Of a stretch of DNA of 10,239 nucleotides, positions 6,306-10,239 are shown one piece after another. Numbering within the stretch: the first letter of the stretch is position 1; each line of letters opens with the position of its first letter. The notes under the pieces were generated by a model. The model was given only the letters and a program-made list of their open reading frames with translations, searched no databases and was not told the DNA's origin. The stretch is from Candidatus Marinamargulisbacteria bacterium SCGC AG-343-D04 (GTDB lineage Bacteria; Margulisbacteria; Marinamargulisbacteria; GCA-2716485; GCA-002719695): contig QFBQ01000043.1 in the NCBI GenBank assembly GCA_003265885.1, positions 1 to 10,239 of the forward strand, read 5' to 3'. A program made the translations under genes and the position numbers.

Positions 6306-8283
6306 ACACATCTATCCAACGAACATCTTTCGCATACTTTTCAATAAATAATTTTCTAGGATCAACATTACTTCCCATTAACACAGAGAAAATCTCGTCC
6401 GCCTGTTCTGCATCTTCCATCTCTACACGTAACATCGTTCTCTTTTCAGGGTCCATCGTCGTTTCCCATAACTGATCAGGATTCATTTCCCCCAACCCTT
6501 TATATCTTTGAATGGAAACACTCTTACGTCCGAGCTCTTCCAACTTCGTTTCTAACTCTTTATCATTGTAAACATAATGCCTTCCGGCACCTTTCTTCAC
6601 TAAATACAAAGGCGGCTGTGCAATATATAACCCACCTACACTAATAACATCTCTCGCATAACGAAAAAAGAATGTCAGAAGCAAGGTTCGTATATGAGCT
6701 CCATCAACATCGGCATCCGTCATGATCACTATCTTATGATATCTTAGTTTATCCAATACTTTAGAAGGATCTTCATCTCCTAAATCTTCTTCTCCACCAT
6801 TTTTCACTTCTATTCTAGATTCCTCAGACAAGCCCGTTACAGCATTAGGTCCAATCGCAGTAATCAACGTTCTGATTTCCTCATTTGCTAAAATCTTATC
6901 TAGCCTAGCCTTCTCTACATTTAATACTTTTCCCCTTAATGGCAAAATAGCCTGAAAATTTCGATCTCTCCCCTGCTTCGCAGAACCCCCAGCAGAATCT
7001 CCCTCAACTATATATACTTCACAGTTCTTAGGATCTCTATCTGAACAATCGGCAAGCTTTCCTGGTAAGGTTGTACTTTCTAAACTAGATTTTCTCCGAA
7101 CTAAGTCTTGAGCTTTTCTAGCAGCCTCACGTACTCGCTGAGCTATTAAAGCCTTATTAACAATGAGTTTTCCAATTTTAGGATTTGTTTCAATAAAATC
7201 TGCTAACCCTTCATCTACCAATGAATCAACAATCCCTTTTACTTCAGAATTCCCTAACTTCGTCTTAGTTTGACCCTCAAACTGAGGCTCTCTCAATTTA
7301 ACAGAAATAATCGCCGTTAACCCTTCTTTCAAATCTGTTCCAGAAAAATTAGACTTCTTATCTTTAACTAAATCATATTTTTTTGAAAAACTATTCACAA
7401 CTCTCGTCAAAGCTGTTCGAAAACCACTTAAATGAGTTCCGCCTTCTTTCGTACGAATATTATTAGCAAAAGTCATGACATGCTCATCAAAATAATCATT
7501 CACATATTGAATGGCTACTTCCACCTCATATCCATCTCTCTGCTTTTTCAAATAAATCGCCTTATCAAACAAAGGCGTCTTCGCCTCATTCATAATCTCG
7601 ACATACGCCTGAATCCCACCTTCAAACATATACTCTTTAGTCTCCGGCTCTTCAAAACGATTATCCGTAAAAAAGATCCTAACCCCACGATTTAAAAAGG
7701 CTAATTCTCTTAAACGATGATCAATCACCTCTGACGTAAAATCTATATCATCAAAAACCGTTTCATCTGGCCTAAACCGAATGACAGTCCCTTTCTTATC
7801 TATCACATTCTCTTCAAAACTTCCTACAAGATGATCTGGCTTACCTTTTTGATATCTATTCTTATATATCTTCCCATCACGATACACTTCCACTTCTAAC
7901 CATTCAGCCAATGCGTTTACAACGGAGACACCTACCCCATGCAATCCCCCTGATACCTTATACCCTTCCCCTTCAAACTTTCCTCCTGCATGAAGTGTCG
8001 TCAACACAACCTCTACCGCAGGAAGTTTTTTCTCTTTATGTTCATCAATGGGAATTCCACGTCCATTATCTTCAACAACAATAACATTATCTTTTTCAAT
8101 TGTTACCGAAACATCTGTACAGTAACCTGCCATCGCCTCATCAATCGAATTATCTACTACCTCAAAAACAAGATGATTAAGTCCCGACTTACCCGTCGAA
8201 CCTATATACATACCAGGACGCTTACGAACCGCTTCCAGGCCTTCTAATACTTTAATATGATCTGCTTTGTACTCTACTGTCAT
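6304..8283 (-). CDS. gyrB: DNA gyrase subunit B
   Basis: A 659-aa GyrB, the ATPase subunit of gyrase. The length matches the short form (B. subtilis type); the extra domain of about 170 aa in E. coli GyrB is absent. The GHKL ATPase domain has the general-base Glu41 and Asn45 in FEVVDNSIDEA, the ATP-binding DNGRGIP (72-78), and lid motif GGLHGVG (112-118). The transducer follows with the QTKTKLGN region carrying its ATP-contacting lysine. The TOPRIM domain has EGDSAGG at about 426 and the metal-binding DADVDGAH at about 522; the C-terminus has QRYKGLGEMNPDQLWETTM. A charged insert at about 484-510 between ITAIG and RYHKIVIM is longer than in typical GyrB. A good TGGAGAA Shine-Dalgarno lies 8 nt or so before the ATG. 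gyrA follows 9 nt downstream. Confidence 0.99.
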   Translation of the reverse strand: MTVEYKADHIKVLEGLEAVRKRPGMYIGSTGKSGLNHLVFEVVDNSIDEAMAGYCTDVSVTIEKDNVIVVEDNGRGIPIDEHKEKKLPAVEVVLTTLHAGGKFEGEGYKVSGGLHGVGVSVVNALAEWLEVEVYRDGKIYKNRYQKGKPDHLVGSFEENVIDKKGTVIRFRPDETVFDDIDFTSEVIDHRLRELAFLNRGVRIFFTDNRFEEPETKEYMFEGGIQAYVEIMNEAKTPLFDKAIYLKKQRDGYEVEVAIQYVNDYFDEHVMTFANNIRTKEGGTHLSGFRTALTRVVNSFSKKYDLVKDKKSNFSGTDLKEGLTAIISVKLREPQFEGQTKTKLGNSEVKGIVDSLVDEGLADFIETNPKIGKLIVNKALIAQRVREAARKAQDLVRRKSSLESTTLPGKLADCSDRDPKNCEVYIVEGDSAGGSAKQGRDRNFQAILPLRGKVLNVEKARLDKILANEEIRTLITAIGPNAVTGLSEESRIEVKNGGEEDLGDEDPSKVLDKLRYHKIVIMTDADVDGAHIRTLLLTFFFRYARDVISVGGLYIAQPPLYLVKKGAGRHYVYNDKELETKLEELGRKSVSIQRYKGLGEMNPDQLWETTMDPEKRTMLRVEMEDAEQADEIFSVLMGSNVDPRKLFIEKYAKDVRWIDV

Positions 8284-8343
8284 AGTTTTTTCTCCAGAAA
8301 TTTTAACATAAGTCCCCTAAAAGATATAGAGCCATAATCAAAA

Positions 8344-8550
8344 CTATCCGCCTCCCATGAAATGAAGAATTTCAACTTCATCATGTTCATTTATCGTTGC
8401 ACTCGAAAAGGAATCCTTATGCAAAAGCTCTCCATTTAATTCAACTACACACTGCTTGGAATGATACTCTAGTCTTTCAAACAACTCATACAAAGAACAA
8501 GACTTACACCCTAAATTATAGTGACTCCCATTTAGTACAATAGAAGACAT
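8344..8550 (-). CDS. thiS: ThiS/MoaD-like sulfur-carrier protein
   Basis: A 68-aa beta-grasp, ubiquitin-like protein. Visible features: an N-terminal strand MSSIVLNGSHYNL, VVELNGELLHKDSF (the VA-NG-xxV..-like strand typical of ThiS), INEHDEVEILHFMGGG, and the C-terminal Gly-Gly tail whose last residue is adenylated by a ThiF-type enzyme and thiocarboxylated to donate sulfur for the thiazole ring of thiamine. Length and C-terminus match ThiS better than MoaD (usually about 80 aa). No thiF, thiG or other thiamine gene is in the window, so its pathway is inferred from family only; another sulfur-carrier use is possible. Three Cys residues (GCKSC and QCVV) are more than usual. The start lies one base after the lepB stop, in the same operon; 60 bp separate it from gyrB. 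Confidence 0.8.
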   Translation of the reverse strand: MSSIVLNGSHYNLGCKSCSLYELFERLEYHSKQCVVELNGELLHKDSFSSATINEHDEVEILHFMGGG

Positions 8551-8551
8551 T

Positions 8552-9151
8552 TTATTTCAGAACTTTCATCCTATTAAATGGCCAAAATGTAAACAAAGCC
8601 TTGCCTATAATATCGTCTCTATTTACAAAACCCCAATAACGTGAATCTCTAGACATACTACGATTATCCCCCAACATAAAATAGCCTGAATCTTCAATCA
8701 CTCGAGGTCCATAAAAATCTCTATCTCGTTGGATATCAACCCCCTCAAGTATAAGTTCTTTCCCGTTAATATAAACATACCCACGCTTTATTTCTACAGT
8801 CTCTCCAGGTAAACCCACCAACCTCTTCACATAATCTTTGCCATCATCATTCGGCGAACGAAATACAACAATATCCCCCCTTTCTGGCTCCCAGAAATCA
8901 TAGGCAAATTTACTCACAAACAAACGATCATTAAGCTCCCCTTCTTTTCCTCCAATTAACGTAGGAATCATAGATCCCGTTGGAACAACCGACACTTGAA
9001 TCACAAATTCCTTGATAAACAAGGCAATGCACAATGCAACTAAAATCGTCTCCACAAAGTCAACCACATAATAACGAAACTTATGCGTCTTTTTTAACGC
9101 TTCTTTATATGTCTTCCACGATTTATAGCGATGTCTAATCTTTGCTAACAT
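8552..9151 (-). CDS. lepB: signal peptidase I
   Basis: A 199-aa inner-membrane serine protease that cleaves signal peptides from Sec- and Tat-exported proteins. A basic cytoplasmic N-terminus (1-26) is followed by one transmembrane helix (about 30-48). Box B PTGSMIPTL holds the catalytic nucleophile Ser60; box D DYVKRLVGLPGE holds the general base Lys109; box C RGDIVVFRSP and box E GDNRSMSRDSRYWG (161-174) are present. The Ser-Lys dyad is intact and the length is that of the compact, single-anchor type (Gram-positive, cyanobacterial and many other lineages) rather than the 324-aa E. coli enzyme. No clear Shine-Dalgarno is seen before the ATG; the alternative downstream starts would cut the N-terminal basic region. 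First gene of the lepB-thiS-gyrB-gyrA block. Confidence 0.97.
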   Translation of the reverse strand: MLAKIRHRYKSWKTYKEALKKTHKFRYYVVDFVETILVALCIALFIKEFVIQVSVVPTGSMIPTLIGGKEGELNDRLFVSKFAYDFWEPERGDIVVFRSPNDDGKDYVKRLVGLPGETVEIKRGYVYINGKELILEGVDIQRDRDFYGPRVIEDSGYFMLGDNRSMSRDSRYWGFVNRDDIIGKALFTFWPFNRMKVLK

Positions 9152-9345
9152 AGTATTAAAACTATTCTATCAAATCTAGGAAAGTTAAAGAAGTCTTGGT
9201 GTACTAGGGAACATGCGGCTTGAACCACCCTGAGTTCGTCATCGCTCGTCTGTAACTCTGAGAAAGATTTATCAAAACATTTTAGACTACTATTCAAAAT
9301 AGAAATTTTCTCTATTTAAATGCTATGTTAAACTATAAGCTAATT
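9152..9345. other. divergent intergenic region with a GC-rich block
   Basis: This 194-bp region separates the leftward lepB operon from the rightward GlmU-like gene, so it should hold both promoters. Towards lepB, a minus-strand TAGAAT (9169-9164) is a possible -10 without a convincing -35. Towards the other gene, TATAAG (9334-9339) is a weak -10 candidate close to the ATG. The middle part, 9198-9262, is about 54% G+C (35 of 65 bases) between strongly AT-rich flanks, with short self-complementary pieces (AGGG 9206-9209 with CCCT 9228-9231). It does not fold into a recognisable tRNA or another RNA that I know. Confidence 0.5.
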
Positions 9346-10239
9346 ATGATAAATTTCTGCATATTTGAAGATGATCAATATAGCAAGTTAGCACCACTAA
9401 CAGATTTTGCCCCTATCTTTGACTCTCTAGTAGGACAATCTACCCTTTTTAAAAAATTTGAAGATTACTTCAGCCATGGGAATATTACTCTCAATGCAAG
9501 AGATTACTTAAAACCTTGCCTAAAGAAAAAATACCCCAACTACAGTATTAACAACATCAACACTGGTGCTCCCTGCTTATTTTTCAACAGTAGAGTCATT
9601 ATGAATGAACAGATCTTCAACTATATCAACTCCATTGATGAAAATAATAACGCTTTATTGACCTACAATAACACCTTAGTTGCCGCATACGTCAAAGGAG
9701 AGGCCCTTAACTTCCTATCCAAACTTTTACTCTCTCCCCCTTCCAACAAAACACTCATCAAACAACTACGACCTGCATGCATCACGCTAGAATGTGACGA
9801 TGTCGATCTGATTAGCAATCCATGGGACATCATTACCTTAAACAAAAAATACATTCAACTTGATTTTAACAAAGCCAATCAACCCGGTATCATCAAAGGT
9901 CATATTAAACCCTTTACGATCATATACAACGAAAACAACGTCTTCATTAATACCGACACTCATATAGAAGATTTTGTGGTGATTAATGCCGAAAACGGGC
10001 CTGTATATATAGAAAAAAATGTAAAAATAAACGCCCATACTAGAATTGAAGGCCCAGTTTATATTGGAAGCAATACCCATATTCTAGGAGGTAAAATCAA
10101 ATCATCCTCCATTGGTCATAATTGCAAAGTATCTGGAGAAATATCCGAATCTGTTTTCCAACCCTATTCTAATAAAGCTCACGACGGATATATAGGAAAT
10201 TCCTACATCGGAGAATGGGTCAATATCGGAGCTGCAACA
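9346..10239 (+). CDS. GlmU-like sugar nucleotidyltransferase/acyltransferase, 5' part (3' end beyond window)
   Basis: An open frame of 298 codons runs off the right edge. The N-terminus (CIFEDDQYSKLAPLTDFAP) matches the start of the alternative GlmU-type family (proposed UDP-GlcNAc diphosphorylase/GlcN-1-P N-acetyltransferase), and NPWDIITLN (158-166) is that family's domain junction. From about 200 onward, left-handed beta-helix hexapeptide turns appear (GPVYIEKNVKINAHTRIEGP, VYIGSNTHILGG, SSSIGHNCKVSGEI), then the strongly conserved HDGYIGNSYIGEWVNIGAAT. The likely role is making UDP-GlcNAc or a related sugar nucleotide for cell-wall or LPS synthesis, in the cytoplasm. The ATG at 9346 gives a start typical of the family; no clear Shine-Dalgarno is seen. 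The Arg residues expected near the N-terminal motif appear to be replaced (see findings). Confidence 0.85.
   Translation, partial: MINFCIFEDDQYSKLAPLTDFAPIFDSLVGQSTLFKKFEDYFSHGNITLNARDYLKPCLKKKYPNYSINNINTGAPCLFFNSRVIMNEQIFNYINSIDENNNALLTYNNTLVAAYVKGEALNFLSKLLLSPPSNKTLIKQLRPACITLECDDVDLISNPWDIITLNKKYIQLDFNKANQPGIIKGHIKPFTIIYNENNVFINTDTHIEDFVVINAENGPVYIEKNVKINAHTRIEGPVYIGSNTHILGGKIKSSSIGHNCKVSGEISESVFQPYSNKAHDGYIGNSYIGEWVNIGAAT

Noticed and set aside
6161..6475. Plus-strand open frame of 104 codons across the gyrA/gyrB junction.
   Set aside because: It is fully antisense to two certain genes and has a low-complexity Ser-rich translation.
8284..8343. Possible separate gyrB promoter (minus-strand TAAAAT near the start).
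   Set aside because: No acceptable -35 box is found at 16-18 nt; the 60-bp gap alone does not establish a promoter.
9250..9261. CTGTAACTCTGA is identical to 3048-3059 in the tRNA-Tyr relic, suggesting a third tRNA copy.
   Set aside because: A single shared 12-mer is expected by chance in about 10 kb, and the flanks do not continue the tRNA alignment.
9152..9345. Replication origin near gyrB.
   Set aside because: No cluster of DnaA-box-like nonamers is visible, and dnaA, dnaN and recF are not in the window.
9838..10080. Minus-strand open frame of 80 codons inside the GlmU-like gene.
   Set aside because: It is opposite a clearly recognisable hexapeptide-repeat coding region.

Overview
The window is AT-rich bacterial chromosomal DNA and encodes core housekeeping proteins. 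The organism cannot be named from the sequence alone. GyrB is of the short type (659 aa, without the long C-terminal insert of enterobacterial GyrB). The right-hand gene resembles the alternative, hexapeptide-repeat GlmU-like proteins of Bacteroidetes, PVC-type and several uncultivated phyla. The tRNA-Tyr has a long variable arm and an encoded CCA. Together these suggest an AT-rich Gram-negative-type lineage, possibly poorly cultivated, but that is inference.

Left part, plus strand (1-3024): the 3' end of a SpoU/TrmH-type rRNA 2'-O-methyltransferase (RlmB-like), then 29 bp later a complete membrane sensor histidine kinase (sensor domain, HAMP, PAS, HisKA, HATPase) with no response regulator in view. 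Next come tRNA-Tyr(GTA) and a small predicted secreted protein of unknown function.

Middle (3025-3771): a decayed direct copy of the 3' half of tRNA-Tyr lies just after the secreted-protein gene. The roughly 640-bp stretch carrying that gene is therefore bracketed by an intact tRNA and a tRNA 3' relic, the layout expected of a tRNA-targeted integrated element or its deletion remnant. Beside it, on the minus strand, is a broken gene: two reading frames joined by an apparent 1-nt frameshift, with a damaged N-terminus. This is the only accessory-looking part of the window.

Right part, minus strand (9151 to 3772): a compact, co-directional block in transcription order lepB (signal peptidase I), a ThiS-like sulfur carrier, gyrB and gyrA. 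lepB and thiS are 1 nt apart, and the gyrA ribosome-binding site overlaps the gyrB stop codon. A hairpin plus U-tract over the gyrA stop codon probably ends the transcript. The gyrase subunits carry the expected catalytic motifs and should form the heterotetramer that negatively supercoils DNA. LepB releases exported proteins from their signal peptides.

Far right (9152-10239): a 194-bp divergent intergenic region holds an unexplained GC-rich block. It is followed on the plus strand by the start of a sugar-nucleotidyltransferase/acyltransferase (GlmU-like) gene that runs off the end. I see no CRISPR array, insertion sequence or integrase gene, and no convincing new multi-gene system. The most unusual items are the tRNA-bracketed cassette, the GC-rich intergenic block and the ThiS-like gene inside a lepB-gyrase operon.
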